DNA of 64,000 bases from Tumebacillus permanentifrigoris (GCF_003148565.1 NZ_QGGL01000009.1:1-64000), one strand, 5' to 3'. Shown: positions 33,553 to 42,244, counted from the stretch's first letter. The notes: generated by a model not told the origin, from the sequence alone. Numbers and translations: made by a program.

Positions 33553-33600
33553 AAAGGGGGACTTAGGGTTCTAGGTTCTAGAACCCTAAGCCCACCCTCA
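33553..33600 (-). terminator. strong terminator/attenuator between rpsB and tsf
   Basis: A perfect 13-bp stem CTTAGGGTTCTAG / CTAGAACCCTAAG (33562-33574, 33578-33590) with a 3-nt loop, extended by G-rich/C-rich flanks, followed by U6 on the minus strand. It lies 12 nt past rpsB. Since tsf has only about 60 nt left upstream, this may attenuate rather than end transcription, adjusting the S2:EF-Ts ratio. Confidence 0.93.
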
Positions 33601-33611
33601 GTACCAAACAA

Positions 33612-34307
33612 TTACGCGTTTTGTTCGCCTTGCTTGCCTTCCATGATCGCGTCAGCAATCTTAGCGGTGAGCAATTTCACAGCGCGGATTGCATCGTCGT
33701 TGCCCGGGATCACATAATCGATTTCATCCGGGTCGCAGTTAGTATCTACAATCGCAACGATCGGGATACCAAGTTTGCGAGCTTCTGCAACTGCGATGCG
33801 CTCTTTGCGCGGGTCGATGATGAACAGAGCGCCCGGCAGGGATTTCATGCCTTTGATACCGCCGAGGAATTTCTCGAGACGGTCCATTTCCTTCTTCAGA
33901 ACGATAACTTCTTTCTTCGGAAGAACTTCAAAGGTACCATCTTGTTCCATGATCTCCAGCTTAGACAGGCGATCGATACGTTTTTGGATGGTCGAGAAGT
34001 TGGTCAGGGTGCCGCCGAGCCAGCGTTGGTTAACAAAGAACTGGCCTACGCGTTCCGATTCTTCCTTCACGGAGTCTTGCGCTTGTTTCTTGGTACCTAC
34101 AAACAGAACTGTTTTGCCTTCTGCAGCCAGTTCACGCACAAAGTTGTACGCTTCCTCGACTTTCTTAACAGTTTTTTGCAGGTCAATGATGTAGATGCCG
34201 TTACGTTCGGTGAAGATGTAGCGAGACATTTTCGGGTTCCAACGACGGGTCTGATGCCCGAAGTGTACGCCTGCCTCCAGCAATTGTTTCATGCTGATGA
34301 TCGCCAT
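33612..34307 (-). CDS. rpsB: 30S ribosomal protein S2
   Basis: A 231-aa 30S protein. [20 protein letters not shown] and the [13 protein letters not shown] motif are diagnostic, and the length is typical. AGGAGG lies 9 nt before the ATG at 34307; the frame to 34424 runs into the untranslated leader. A sigma-A promoter (34435-34463) sits about 130 nt upstream. The leader contains a CTTGTCC/GGACGAG hairpin (34367-34384) that could bind S2 or another regulator. Confidence 0.98.
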   Translation of the reverse strand: MAIISMKQLLEAGVHFGHQTRRWNPKMSRYIFTERNGIYIIDLQKTVKKVEEAYNFVRELAAEGKTVLFVGTKKQAQDSVKEESERVGQFFVNQRWLGGTLTNFSTIQKRIDRLSKLEIMEQDGTFEVLPKKEVIVLKKEMDRLEKFLGGIKGMKSLPGALFIIDPRKERIAVAEARKLGIPIVAIVDTNCDPDEIDYVIPGNDDAIRAVKLLTAKIADAIMEGKQGEQNA

Positions 34308-34366
34308 AATCTTCGACCTCCTTCCGATTGGTTGTTTTCCTCCGCTACCGTCAACCTCTCTCGACA

Positions 34367-34384
34367 CTCGTCCAGACGGACAAG
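34367..34384 (-). promoter_or_regulatory. rpsB leader hairpin
   Basis: A minus-strand CUUGUCC-GUCU-GGACGAG stem-loop (7 bp with one wobble, 4-nt loop), 60 nt upstream of the rpsB start and inside its mRNA leader. A role in S2 autoregulation is inference. Confidence 0.4.
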
Positions 34385-34434
34385 CACCTCCGAAAAAGTC
34401 GGGCAGCGTGTGTTGTGTATTCACACCGGAAATT

Positions 34435-34463
34435 AATATACCACATGCTTGTTAGGAGTGCAA
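34435..34463 (-). promoter_or_regulatory. sigma-A promoter of rpsB-tsf
   Basis: On the minus strand: TTGCAC (34463-34458), 17-bp spacer, TATATT (34440-34435). Five of six matches at -10 and four of six at -35. It is just past the fla/che terminator, so rpsB-tsf is a separate unit. Confidence 0.85.
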
Positions 34464-34474
34464 CACTTCCCAAC

Positions 34475-34516
34475 AAAAAAACAACCAAGCCGGGTGTTTC
34501 TTGGCTGGTTGTTTTA
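34475..34516 (-). terminator. Rho-independent terminator ending the fla/che operon
   Basis: An AAACAACCAAGCC / GGCTGGTTGTTT stem (one bulged base) with an 11-nt loop and U-runs. It overlaps the stop of the MltG/YceG-like gene. It insulates the motility operon from the rpsB promoter. Confidence 0.93.
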
Positions 34517-34984
34517 TTGGGTAGGCGGCGTGGTAATCACTTTAAAAACCGCCTGCGGATCGCCCTTGAGCGGCAAGTCATAGACGCCTGCTCGGATCGA
34601 GGCAGAGCCTTTTTCCCGCAAAGCGATCAATTGGTTGCCGTCCTCCACTACACCAGACGCTTGCAACAACCACGCGACATCTGTCGTGCCCATGCCGGGC
34701 TGGATGTAGACATGAATCGTTTGGACTTGCTCCGGCTTTCCAGACAGTTCGGTTTCTTTTTGCTTAGCACCTTCGTCGTGCGCCTGTTTAAGCTGCTGGT
34801 CCAGCTCCGTCTGTGCGAGCACGACCATTCCAGACTTCAATGCTTCGGCCTTCCAGTCTGTAGATGGCGTTGGGGTGATAGGTGGCGCTGAGGCAGCAGG
34901 CACCAGCGTGCTCGCTCCCCCGATGATCAAGGTCGCGAGGAGCAATCCGGCGCCAAACCCTACCAACAAGCTCCGGCTCTCCAT
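34514..34984 (-). CDS. membrane-anchored MltG/YceG-like protein of unknown function
   Basis: A 156-aa protein with an N-terminal hydrophobic segment (7-29), a short Ala/Pro/Thr linker, a charged middle and a C-terminal module (about 88-150). The C-terminal VYIQPGMGTTDVAWLLQASG resembles the small LysM-like start of MltG/YceG endolytic transglycosylases. The MltG catalytic domain is absent. In Paenibacillus-type genomes a similar gene ends the fla/che operon, but its function is not known to me. It might bind peptidoglycan near the flagellar base. It starts with TGATG overlap of the SwrB-like gene, and its stop overlaps the terminator. Confidence 0.75.
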   Translation of the reverse strand: MESRSLLVGFGAGLLLATLIIGGASTLVPAASAPPITPTPSTDWKAEALKSGMVVLAQTELDQQLKQAHDEGAKQKETELSGKPEQVQTIHVYIQPGMGTTDVAWLLQASGVVEDGNQLIALREKGSASIRAGVYDLPLKGDPQAVFKVITTPPTQ

Positions 34985-35508
34985 CAGCGCGCTTCCTCCC
35001 GCTTCACAAGGCCGAGCACCAGTTGGATCTCTCCAATCCCGATCCCCGTCTCACGAGCGATCTGCGGCGGTGTGAGACCTCCATCTGAGAGCTCCACAAC
35101 CTTGATGTATTTTTCGTTCAACAAAAAGCCCGGAGCTTTCGGTTCCGCGCTTTCTAGAACCGCTTCTGCCACAGCGGGTATGGGTCTATGTCTCAACTCA
35201 ACGACTTGCTGCTGCAACTCCTGCACACGCAACTCCAGTGCGTGAACCACATCCTGTTGCCCCGCCAACTTCTCCCGCGTTTCCCGTTGTAAAACGGCAA
35301 ATGTGTCGTGAATCCGGTTGTTTTCTCGTTCGATTTCGTTCATAAACTCGTCGAACGTGTCCTTCATCTCTTGGTCAACGGCCGTGGAAATTCCAGTGGG
35401 AGTTGCTACAACAGAAGACCCGGCGGAGGAGGCAGACTTCGCACGGGTCAGGGCAAACAGAACGATGGCAACGCCGGCAAGGGCCACGTACAGATACAAT
35501 TGGTTCAT
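34984..35508 (-). CDS. SwrB-like coiled-coil membrane protein
   Basis: 174 aa. One N-terminal membrane segment (about 4-21), a long coiled coil (about 45-110, Gln/Glu/Leu-rich) and a C-terminal helix-turn-helix-like tail (LTPPQIARETGIGIGEIQLVLG). The architecture and the place, after sigD and before rpsB, match B. subtilis SwrB (about 167 aa), which promotes flagellar basal-body completion and sigma-D activity. Sequence identity was not checked, so I leave the symbol empty. It lies 13 nt after the 104-aa gene and overlaps the next gene by 1 nt. GAGG is 7 nt before the ATG. Confidence 0.75.
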   Translation of the reverse strand: MNQLYLYVALAGVAIVLFALTRAKSASSAGSSVVATPTGISTAVDQEMKDTFDEFMNEIERENNRIHDTFAVLQRETREKLAGQQDVVHALELRVQELQQQVVELRHRPIPAVAEAVLESAEPKAPGFLLNEKYIKVVELSDGGLTPPQIARETGIGIGEIQLVLGLVKREEAR

Positions 35509-35521
35509 CGATCGTCCTCGC

Positions 35522-35836
35522 TTACATTCGAATGTCTAGACGTTGTCCCTTGTATGGGTGTGGCGCTTCTGACACGGCGTCAGACGCTTGCGAGTCGTGC
35601 TTGTTGCCACGTTCCCGCTGCGCGCCGTCTTGACTTTGCTTTCGTTCACGCAGTTCGGCACGGGCACTGTCCTCCGTGTCGAGCACCGTCTGCTCAGTCA
35701 CGGTCGTGTCTCGGGTCAATTGCTCACCGTCGATCGCATTTTGCAACGCAGCTTGATTCTGTTGAATCTGTTGGTTGCGGCTGTTGTCGACCGTCCGGGG
35801 CAAGGCAATTTGTAATTCCACAGGTTTCAAGGACAT
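35522..35836 (-). CDS. small hydrophilic fla-operon protein of unknown function
   Basis: 104 aa, no membrane segment. Its conserved-looking start MSLKPVELQIALPRTVDNSR suggests a short amphipathic N-terminal peptide. The rest is Gln/Glu/Arg-rich and probably disordered or coiled. Similar proteins with this N-terminus occur between fapA and swrB-like genes in Paenibacillus-type fla operons, to my knowledge without assigned function. AGGAGGTG sits 7 nt before the ATG at 35836. The longer frame to 35923 overlaps fapA and is rejected. Confidence 0.75.
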   Translation of the reverse strand: MSLKPVELQIALPRTVDNSRNQQIQQNQAALQNAIDGEQLTRDTTVTEQTVLDTEDSARAELRERKQSQDGAQRERGNKHDSQASDAVSEAPHPYKGQRLDIRM

Positions 35837-35867
35837 GGATGTCCACCTCCTGGGTTTCGTTGCCCGA

Positions 35868-37301
35868 TTAGAAACGCGAGGCCGTGATTTCACCGTCTGT
35901 GATGCCATAGACAATCGGGCCACGCTGCGGGTCTCGCAGGTAGGTCACCTGTTGCCCCAGTGTGAATTTCACCCCGGCATAGGCCACGTCACTGACGAAG
36001 ACTTTGGCGTTGCGTGTATCGAGCAGGATCACTTCGATCTCAGAGCGACGATACATCAATTCCTCTTCTTCATGTTGGTAGTGCTCGTAGGTATGCGTGA
36101 GGTTTTGACGCAATGCTTGTTTTTCCGGCGGGAGTTGGTTGGCCATCCCTGCCATGTTATCCAGCAATGCTAGCGCTTTCTTGGTTTTGTCCATATGCAG
36201 GTACAATTCCTTTAGACGGGTTTGTACCTCGAGCATTTCAGTGCGCAGGTGTGGGTGCACGCCCACTTCAACCTCAGAAGGTGTTGCCATCGGGGAACCA
36301 AGCGTTCTCGTGCGCACCTCTTCACCCGCACGCACCAAGCCGCCGACGATGACCGATTTTTGTGCTTCCATCAGCACATGACGACCTGCGGAGATATGAC
36401 AATGCATGATGCTATCACGGACGATTACATCGACACCCGCCTCCACAGTCGCACCTTGCATAAAGCGAGAACGCACCGTGCCAGATGCCTTGATCAAGCC
36501 CTTGCTGCGCATCTGTACACCACCGCGAACGAGGATATCTCCTCCAGCTTCCAAGATCGCGCCATCGATAAAGCCTGTGACTTCAATGTTGCCTGCTGCT
36601 ACCACTTTAAAACCTGGCAACACACTGCCGTTAATCTTAACATTGCCTAAAAACTCGATATTCCCGACAGAGAAGTCCACATCACTTTTCACTTCAAATA
36701 CATCGAAAACGTTGATTTTGTTATCGCGCGGGTTGTACGAGACATGACCATCCGCTTCGGCAAGCAATTGCAGACCATCATCGGAACTATGCGTGTTCTT
36801 GCCCACGGGAAGCCGCACATCTCGACCCGGTTTTGCCATCAGCGATGCACCGCCGACACCCACACCTTGAATCCCCTCAGTCAACGGCGTTTTCTTGGCC
36901 AAGATCTGGCCTTTCAACACGGTGTTCACGATCCCAAGGTTATAAAAATCGACACGACCATCCTCCAGCACACGCGGGTTTTGCGAATGCGGATTGTCGA
37001 TCAAGATCTCAATTTGAGCGTTTTCTCCGTTGATCGGTTCCTTACCCACAGCGATGCGGGTTTTGCCACCGATATAACCACGCGGATTCATGACAATCTG
37101 CTGACATGCGACCATGTCTACACCGAAAGATACGCCATTTTGTCGTAAATACTCCACGAGGCAGTCATAGTTGAGTGCCGGCAATTCCTGTTCTTGCGAC
37201 AGGCTCTCATGTAAATTCAAACAGGCGGATAGCCCGCCCTGTTCAATGGTGACCTTGGAGTTCTTCGTCCACCAACTCAGCTCTTCTTGTCTGATCGCCA
37301 T
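35868..37301 (-). CDS. fapA: FapA family (DUF342) protein
   Basis: A 477-aa protein of the DUF342/flagellar-assembly-protein-A family. The N-terminal half holds a phosphotransfer-like alpha/beta domain with the family's PRGYIGGKTRIAVG stretch. The centre (about 190-340) is a right-handed beta-helix rich in Gly and Val repeats (GSVLPGFKV, GNIEVTGFI, GGDILVRGG). A coiled coil follows (about 350-410). Vibrio FapA affects FlhF-linked flagellar number, but the Firmicute role is untested. It is co-transcribed with sigD (24 nt upstream). A strong AGGGGGTG precedes the ATG. Confidence 0.88.
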   Translation of the reverse strand: MAIRQEELSWWTKNSKVTIEQGGLSACLNLHESLSQEQELPALNYDCLVEYLRQNGVSFGVDMVACQQIVMNPRGYIGGKTRIAVGKEPINGENAQIEILIDNPHSQNPRVLEDGRVDFYNLGIVNTVLKGQILAKKTPLTEGIQGVGVGGASLMAKPGRDVRLPVGKNTHSSDDGLQLLAEADGHVSYNPRDNKINVFDVFEVKSDVDFSVGNIEFLGNVKINGSVLPGFKVVAAGNIEVTGFIDGAILEAGGDILVRGGVQMRSKGLIKASGTVRSRFMQGATVEAGVDVIVRDSIMHCHISAGRHVLMEAQKSVIVGGLVRAGEEVRTRTLGSPMATPSEVEVGVHPHLRTEMLEVQTRLKELYLHMDKTKKALALLDNMAGMANQLPPEKQALRQNLTHTYEHYQHEEEELMYRRSEIEVILLDTRNAKVFVSDVAYAGVKFTLGQQVTYLRDPQRGPIVYGITDGEITASRF

Positions 37302-37325
37302 CGTATCACCCCCTGATCGATCCCC

Positions 37326-38117
37326 TCACGCTCTCAGTTCTTTTTTTCTGCGGCTCAAGGCACCCCGTAACCGGTAGATCGCTTTGGTGTGCAGTTGAGA
37401 AACCCGTGAAGAGGACAACTCTACTATCTCTGCGATTTCTTTGAATGTGAATTCCTCGTAGTAGTGCAATGTGACCACGAGACGTTCTTTTTCAGGCAAC
37501 CGATCTAACACCGCTGACAAAATCGCTTGAACGTCCGCGCGTTCCAACTCCGAATCAGGTTGTGGCGCATTCGGGTCCATAATCGTGTCAGACACCTTAA
37601 AGTCGCTGCCCGGATCTTCGTTGGCTAACATGCCATCGAGTGACACCAACGGAGAAACTGACAATTCATAGAGCACACTTTGAAACTCAGCGATGCTTAC
37701 GCCGATGCGCTCGGCGATCTCCTCGTCCTTAGCCGAGCGGAGCGTCTGGTGCTCCACTTCAGCATAGGCCGCCTCAATCTCCTTCGCCTTGGCGCGGAGC
37801 GAACGTGGAACCCAGTCGAGACTGCGCAAACCATCCAGTACGGCTCCACGGATTCGGTGGGTCGCGAAGGTGTTAAACTCAAATCCTCGAAGTGGGTCGA
37901 AGCGTGTAACCGCATCGATCAGCCCGAGGGTACCCATCCCGATAAGATCGTCTGTGTTAACAGGTCCGTTCCAATGACTCGTCATTTTGCGAACCACTTT
38001 ATGCACCAGTGGAAGATGCGCCAGAACCAGAGCATCCCGCGACTGTTTATCTCGTTGTTGACTGTATTGGGCCCACAGTTGTGTATGCTCTTTGGATAAA
38101 AGATTCTGTTCCGGCAT
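37326..38117 (-). CDS. sigD: RNA polymerase sigma factor SigD (FliA/WhiG family)
   Basis: A 263-aa sigma-28 for late flagellar, chemotaxis and autolysin genes. Region 2 has DLIGMGTLGLIDAVTRFDP and FNTFATHRIRGAVLDGLR. Region 3 follows, and region 4 ends with FKEIAEIVELSSSRVSQLHTKA, a helix-turn-helix. GGTGGTG is 8 nt before the ATG at 38117; an in-frame GTG at 38123 overlaps it. It lies late in the fla/che operon, as in B. subtilis, so its level depends on read-through of a roughly 27-kb transcript. Confidence 0.97.
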   Translation of the reverse strand: MPEQNLLSKEHTQLWAQYSQQRDKQSRDALVLAHLPLVHKVVRKMTSHWNGPVNTDDLIGMGTLGLIDAVTRFDPLRGFEFNTFATHRIRGAVLDGLRSLDWVPRSLRAKAKEIEAAYAEVEHQTLRSAKDEEIAERIGVSIAEFQSVLYELSVSPLVSLDGMLANEDPGSDFKVSDTIMDPNAPQPDSELERADVQAILSAVLDRLPEKERLVVTLHYYEEFTFKEIAEIVELSSSRVSQLHTKAIYRLRGALSRRKKELRA

Positions 38118-38135
38118 CTCCACTCACCACCTTTT

Positions 38136-38549
38136 CTAATCGTCGAGATGTCGCAATGCTTCGGCTAACTTTTCCGGGTCGATATCCTCAAACGGGTCTG
38201 TCAAGGAGTCTGAGCCAGGGTTCCAAGGCACGAAATCATCGGCATGATCCAGATTCTTGGCGTCAGCAGAAGCCCCTTGCTTTTTGGAAGATTGTTCTGG
38301 AAGTAGTAAGTCAATGTGCTTTCCAAGAACATCATTATGCTTTTCTTCAATAGTGCCTACAAACGTATGCAAGGCAACACGAACGATGATACCAAGGATA
38401 AAAGAACCAAAAAGTCCAACTGCACCTCGCAGTATGCTCGTCATCACTGTATTGCCTGCCGCAAGACTCAGTGCTCCCGTGAAGAAAAACCCTACTACGG
38501 CAAACGCCACCGCAATACCAAGATCTATACTCTTGTCCTTGTTGTTCAT
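38136..38549 (-). CDS. two-TM membrane protein of unknown function between cheD and sigD
   Basis: A 137-aa protein with two hydrophobic segments (about 9-30 and 37-60) and a Gly-rich turn between them. A soluble Asp/Glu-rich tail of about 75 aa follows, with a late Pro-Trp-Asn-Pro. No family recognised. It overlaps cheD by one base (TAATG) and ends 18 nt before sigD, so it is an integral part of the operon. B. subtilis has no gene here. A role in sigma-D control or flagellar assembly is only a guess from position. Confidence 0.75.
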   Translation of the reverse strand: MNNKDKSIDLGIAVAFAVVGFFFTGALSLAAGNTVMTSILRGAVGLFGSFILGIIVRVALHTFVGTIEEKHNDVLGKHIDLLLPEQSSKKQGASADAKNLDHADDFVPWNPGSDSLTDPFEDIDPEKLAEALRHLDD

Positions 38550-39028
38550 TACAGTGTGCTGACTCCTTGCTTAGCAGTTCGAATAACCAGAGAACCGTCA
38601 GCGGAAAATAGCTCAATGGTACGACCGCAATTCCCGCCCGTATCCTCTGCCACCACCGGAATTGTGTACAGCTGAAGCGCTTCTTTGACAGCTTCGACGT
38701 TGCGCGGGCCGATGCGCATCAGATCGCTCTGCCCAGCGAACGTGAACATCTGCGCGCCGCCCGCAAGTTTCGCAGTTAGGCGTCGTTTGTTCGCCCCTTT
38801 TTTTTCCATCAGTTCGATCAGCAGGGGCACCGCGGTGTTGGCATACTTTGCGCGATTTGACTCGTTAGCGTTCGTGGAGGTTGGAAGCATGATATGCGCG
38901 AGGCCCGAGACCTTGGTGTGAGGATCGTACAACGCGATCCCCACGCAAGATCCAAGACCGGTCGTACGTAACGATTCTTCGACACCTGCCACGTTCAAGT
39001 CGGCCATCCCCACTCTGATCACGGTCAT
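38549..39028 (-). CDS. cheD: chemoreceptor glutamine deamidase CheD
   Basis: A 159-aa enzyme that deamidates receptor Gln residues and, with CheC, adjusts adaptation. The catalytic triad region is visible: TTGLGSCVGIALYDP (Cys28) and SGLAHIMLP (His45), with the AKLAGGAQMF motif downstream. It overlaps cheC by 4 nt (ATGA), fitting their physical interaction in B. subtilis. The length is normal. Confidence 0.97.
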   Translation of the reverse strand: MTVIRVGMADLNVAGVEESLRTTGLGSCVGIALYDPHTKVSGLAHIMLPTSTNANESNRAKYANTAVPLLIELMEKKGANKRRLTAKLAGGAQMFTFAGQSDLMRIGPRNVEAVKEALQLYTIPVVAEDTGGNCGRTIELFSADGSLVIRTAKQGVSTL

Positions 39029-39645
39029 TGGACATCCACCCCTAATGACTTGAACAGAATGCTTACTGAACCCGGGTCTGGCAACATAAAGAAGTGACCT
39101 TCGATGTTGCGTTCCCCTTGTACAAACTCCGTATCAACCAAGAGTGCATAGTCTGCACCCAGTTGCACCAGTCCGATGCTCAGAATTGCGCCCGCCATAT
39201 CAACAGCAATCGCCGGAGGAGTCGGGGACATTTCTTTTTTGGTGAAATCGGCCAAGGACGAGAGGTACGATCCAGCCAAGATATTACCGATCTCTTGCAG
39301 CGCGGAAATCTCCATCTCCGAGAATTCATCCGGCTCAGCCGCCCCCATCGTACCGATCAGGTCAGCGACAAGACGCTTCGCACTCTCGACTTGTAGCAGG
39401 AAGAAGATACTGCCGGGGATCTCCCCTTCGACGCGCAGGAAGATTCCGATAACAAACTTCTCGGATCCACCGACTATCTCAGATATCTCCTCGAACCCAA
39501 CAACGGAGACGCGCGGCACATTCATTTGAATTTCCGAGCCTAACAACTGGGAAAGAGCAGTTGCCGCATGTCCTGCGCCGATGTTCCCTACTTCGCGCAG
39601 GACGCTCAGTTGAAATTCGCCTAAATTACGAATTTCTTCACTCAT
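39025..39645 (-). CDS. cheC: CheY-P phosphatase CheC
   Basis: A 206-aa phosphatase for CheY-P and CheD-binding partner. Both catalytic pairs are visible: LREVGNIGAGHA (Glu18, Asn21) and LQEIGNILAGSYLSSL (about 118-133), each with E-x-x-N. With FliY at the switch this gives two phosphatases for CheY-P. It is linked to cheW (5 nt) upstream and cheD (overlap) downstream. Confidence 0.96.
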   Translation of the reverse strand: MSEEIRNLGEFQLSVLREVGNIGAGHAATALSQLLGSEIQMNVPRVSVVGFEEISEIVGGSEKFVIGIFLRVEGEIPGSIFFLLQVESAKRLVADLIGTMGAAEPDEFSEMEISALQEIGNILAGSYLSSLADFTKKEMSPTPPAIAVDMAGAILSIGLVQLGADYALLVDTEFVQGERNIEGHFFMLPDPGSVSILFKSLGVDVQ

Positions 39646-39650
39646 CTCGA

Positions 39651-40127
39651 CTACCTCTCAATCGAGGACATCGCTTGAATCTCTTCGTTGCTCAGAACTT
39701 TATCGAGGTTGAGCATGATCAGCAGACGATCTGCAAGTTTTGCTACGCCACGCAGGTAGGCTTTGTTGATACCGCCTACGACAGCCGGCGGCGGCTCGAT
39801 CTTGTTGACCGGGATGTCGATGACATCGTTAGCCGCGTCCACGATCAAACCGACTTCCATGTCTTCCACCGCTACGATGATAATCCGGGTGGAGTCCGTG
39901 TAGTTCTCTTCACCGAGAGCGAAACGAGCTTTGAGGTCGATGACCGGAGTGACGATCCCGCGCAAGTTGATGACGCCCTTAACAAATTCCGGTGTGCGCG
40001 GAACGCGGGTAATTTTTTGCATGTGTTCAATCGAACGGACTTGGCTAACTTCCACGCCGTACTCCTCATCAACCAGACGGAAGACGATGACCTTAATTTC
40101 CTCTACGATATCCTTGTGCTCCAACAT
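39651..40127 (-). CDS. cheW: chemotaxis coupling protein CheW
   Basis: A 158-aa adaptor linking chemoreceptors to CheA. A single CheW domain (about 14-150) has FRLVDEEYGVEVSQVRSIE, the TPEFVKGVINLRG motif and the ADRLLIMLNLDKVL C-terminus. GGAGGGG precedes the ATG at 40127; the frame to 40181 continues through the RBS and is rejected. It follows cheA by 32 nt. Confidence 0.97.
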   Translation of the reverse strand: MLEHKDIVEEIKVIVFRLVDEEYGVEVSQVRSIEHMQKITRVPRTPEFVKGVINLRGIVTPVIDLKARFALGEENYTDSTRIIIVAVEDMEVGLIVDAANDVIDIPVNKIEPPPAVVGGINKAYLRGVAKLADRLLIMLNLDKVLSNEEIQAMSSIER

Positions 40128-40159
40128 GCCTTTCCCCTCCTCTATATGAGTCCCAACGA

Positions 40160-42232
40160 TTAATGAATCAGAGCGTTGCAATCCATGATCAGTGCAACTT
40201 GTCCATCGCCGAGGATGGTGGCACCAGAGATTGCGAACACGCCGCCAGTCAGGTACTTACCAAGCGACTTCAAGACCACTTCTTGTTGCCCGATAAAGGA
40301 GTCAACCACGAGCGCCGCCATCTTGTCACCTTTGCGTACGATGACAACATTCTGCTCGTCAAGGTTTTGCTGATCCGGACGCGGGATGGAGAAGATATCT
40401 TCCAGTGACAGCAACGGAACGACGCGACCACGGAAATCAATAACCGCTTGCTTGTGGACCTTCTTGATATCCGCTTTGTTGATGATGGCCGTCTCGATGA
40501 TCGAGCTGAGCGGAATCGCGTATTTCTCATCCGCGATTTGAACCAGCATCGCTTGGATGATCGACAGGGTCAGCGGCAATTGGATGCTGAACTTGGTGCC
40601 TTTACCAGGGGTCGATTGCACGAGCACACGACCGCCGAGCGATTCGATCTTGGTTTTGACGACGTCGAGGCCCACACCGCGACCGGAGACATCGGAGATC
40701 ACTTCTGCCGTCGAGAAGCCGGAGTGGAAGAGCAGGTCGTATACCTGTTGGTCGGTCATGTTCTCCGCCGTGAACTGGTCGACAACGCCCTTCTCCAACG
40801 CTTTTTTCAACACGCCTTGGCGGTTGATACCGTTGCCGTCATCGGTGATCTCGATAAAGACATGGTTGCCAGAATGGAAGGCGACCAGTTCGACAAGACC
40901 CGTTTCGTCCTTGCCGTTTTGCAGGCGAGCTTCTGGCTTTTCCAGACCGTGGTCGAGCGAGTTACGCAACAAGTGTACCAGCGGATCGCCAATCTCGTCG
41001 ATGACAGTACGATCGAGTTCGGTCTCTTGTCCACGGATGACAAAGTTGACTTTTTTGTTGAGGTCGCGCGCCAAGTCGCGAACCATGCGCGGGAAGCGAT
41101 TGAAGACCGTCTCGACCGGAACCATCCGAATCGTCATGACGATGTTTTGCAGGTCGGTGGAGATGCGGCTCATGTGTTCGACAGTCTCATACAAACTCTG
41201 ATTGCCGAGGTCGCGGGCGATCTGTTCGAGACGAGTACGGTCGATGACCAATTCGGAGAACAGATTGATCAGCACGTCGAGGCGTTCGATGTCCACGCGG
41301 ACCGATTTGCCAAGTTGCGGCTTTTTCGTCGTTTCTTGGACGCTTGCTTTCGGTGCAGCAGCTACAGGTGCAGAGGTTGCAGCAACCTGTTGAGCAGCTT
41401 GGATGATCGGTGCGATTTGTGGGATCGCGACGACAGCCTCCGGGGCCGAAACGTGTACGTCGATCACCGTTACGGTGACATTGGACACTTCCGACACGTT
41501 AAGTCCGGCTTTACGAACTTTTTCGACATCTTCTTGCGTGACGAGTACGAGCATGAATTCATTCTCGAACTTCTCTTCTTCGAGGTCTTCAACACGCGGG
41601 TCAGACTTGATAATTTCGCCGATTCGCTCATAAGCGTCAAATACCATGTAGGCACGAGCTGCACGCATCACACACTTTTCTTCGAGTTCTACGTTGATCT
41701 GGTAAGCGATGAAGCCTTTCTCCTTCGATTGCTGGAGAATGGTCGATTCATATTCGTTTAAGCTGAGGTTGCCAGTTCCCGTAGCATCTGGCGGTACAAC
41801 CACGTTCGCTGCAGCCACAGCGGGTGCTGGTGTTGCGGCTGCAACAGGTTTGCCTGACGCGATCGCTTTCAGTTGTTCCACCAAGCTGTCCACGTTGACG
41901 CCTGCATCAGTTCCCGTCTCGATGATTTGGTTGAGCTGAGTTTCCAATACGTCTACACAACTGAACAGTACATCCATCGCATATTGGGTTACAGACAGCT
42001 TGCCATTGCGCATCAGGTCCAGACCGTTTTCCATATCGTGAGTCAGATGTGCCATCTTTTCAAAGCCCATCGTTGCCGCCATACCTTTCAACGTATGTGC
42101 GGACCGGAAAACGACATTAATGATGTCAAGAGATTGCGGGTTTTGCTCCAAAGACAGCAAATTTTCGTTGATCGCCTGTAAATGTTCCTTTGATTCCTCA
42201 ATGAACATATCCAAATATTGATTCATGTCCAT
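40160..42232 (-). CDS. cheA: chemotaxis histidine kinase CheA
   Basis: A 690-aa sensor kinase. In order: P1/HPt with phosphorylated His46 in RSAHTLKG (about 40-52), a P2-type response-regulator-binding region (about 180-260) after an Ala/Pro linker, the P3 dimerisation domain, and the P4 kinase with N-box NSLDHGLEKPEAR. The G-boxes ITDDGNGIN and GRGVGLDVVK follow, and the P5/CheW-like domain closes. AGGAGG is 8 nt before the ATG at 42232; the GTG at 42241 falls in that RBS. Normal length. Confidence 0.98.
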   Translation of the reverse strand: MDMNQYLDMFIEESKEHLQAINENLLSLEQNPQSLDIINVVFRSAHTLKGMAATMGFEKMAHLTHDMENGLDLMRNGKLSVTQYAMDVLFSCVDVLETQLNQIIETGTDAGVNVDSLVEQLKAIASGKPVAAATPAPAVAAANVVVPPDATGTGNLSLNEYESTILQQSKEKGFIAYQINVELEEKCVMRAARAYMVFDAYERIGEIIKSDPRVEDLEEEKFENEFMLVLVTQEDVEKVRKAGLNVSEVSNVTVTVIDVHVSAPEAVVAIPQIAPIIQAAQQVAATSAPVAAAPKASVQETTKKPQLGKSVRVDIERLDVLINLFSELVIDRTRLEQIARDLGNQSLYETVEHMSRISTDLQNIVMTIRMVPVETVFNRFPRMVRDLARDLNKKVNFVIRGQETELDRTVIDEIGDPLVHLLRNSLDHGLEKPEARLQNGKDETGLVELVAFHSGNHVFIEITDDGNGINRQGVLKKALEKGVVDQFTAENMTDQQVYDLLFHSGFSTAEVISDVSGRGVGLDVVKTKIESLGGRVLVQSTPGKGTKFSIQLPLTLSIIQAMLVQIADEKYAIPLSSIIETAIINKADIKKVHKQAVIDFRGRVVPLLSLEDIFSIPRPDQQNLDEQNVVIVRKGDKMAALVVDSFIGQQEVVLKSLGKYLTGGVFAISGATILGDGQVALIMDCNALIH

Positions 42233-42244
42233 GTCTGACACCTC

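Noticed and set aside
34308-34424. N-terminal extension of S2
   Set aside because: It is the rpsB leader between promoter and RBS; known S2 proteins start at MKQLLEAG-type sequence shortly after the ATG chosen.
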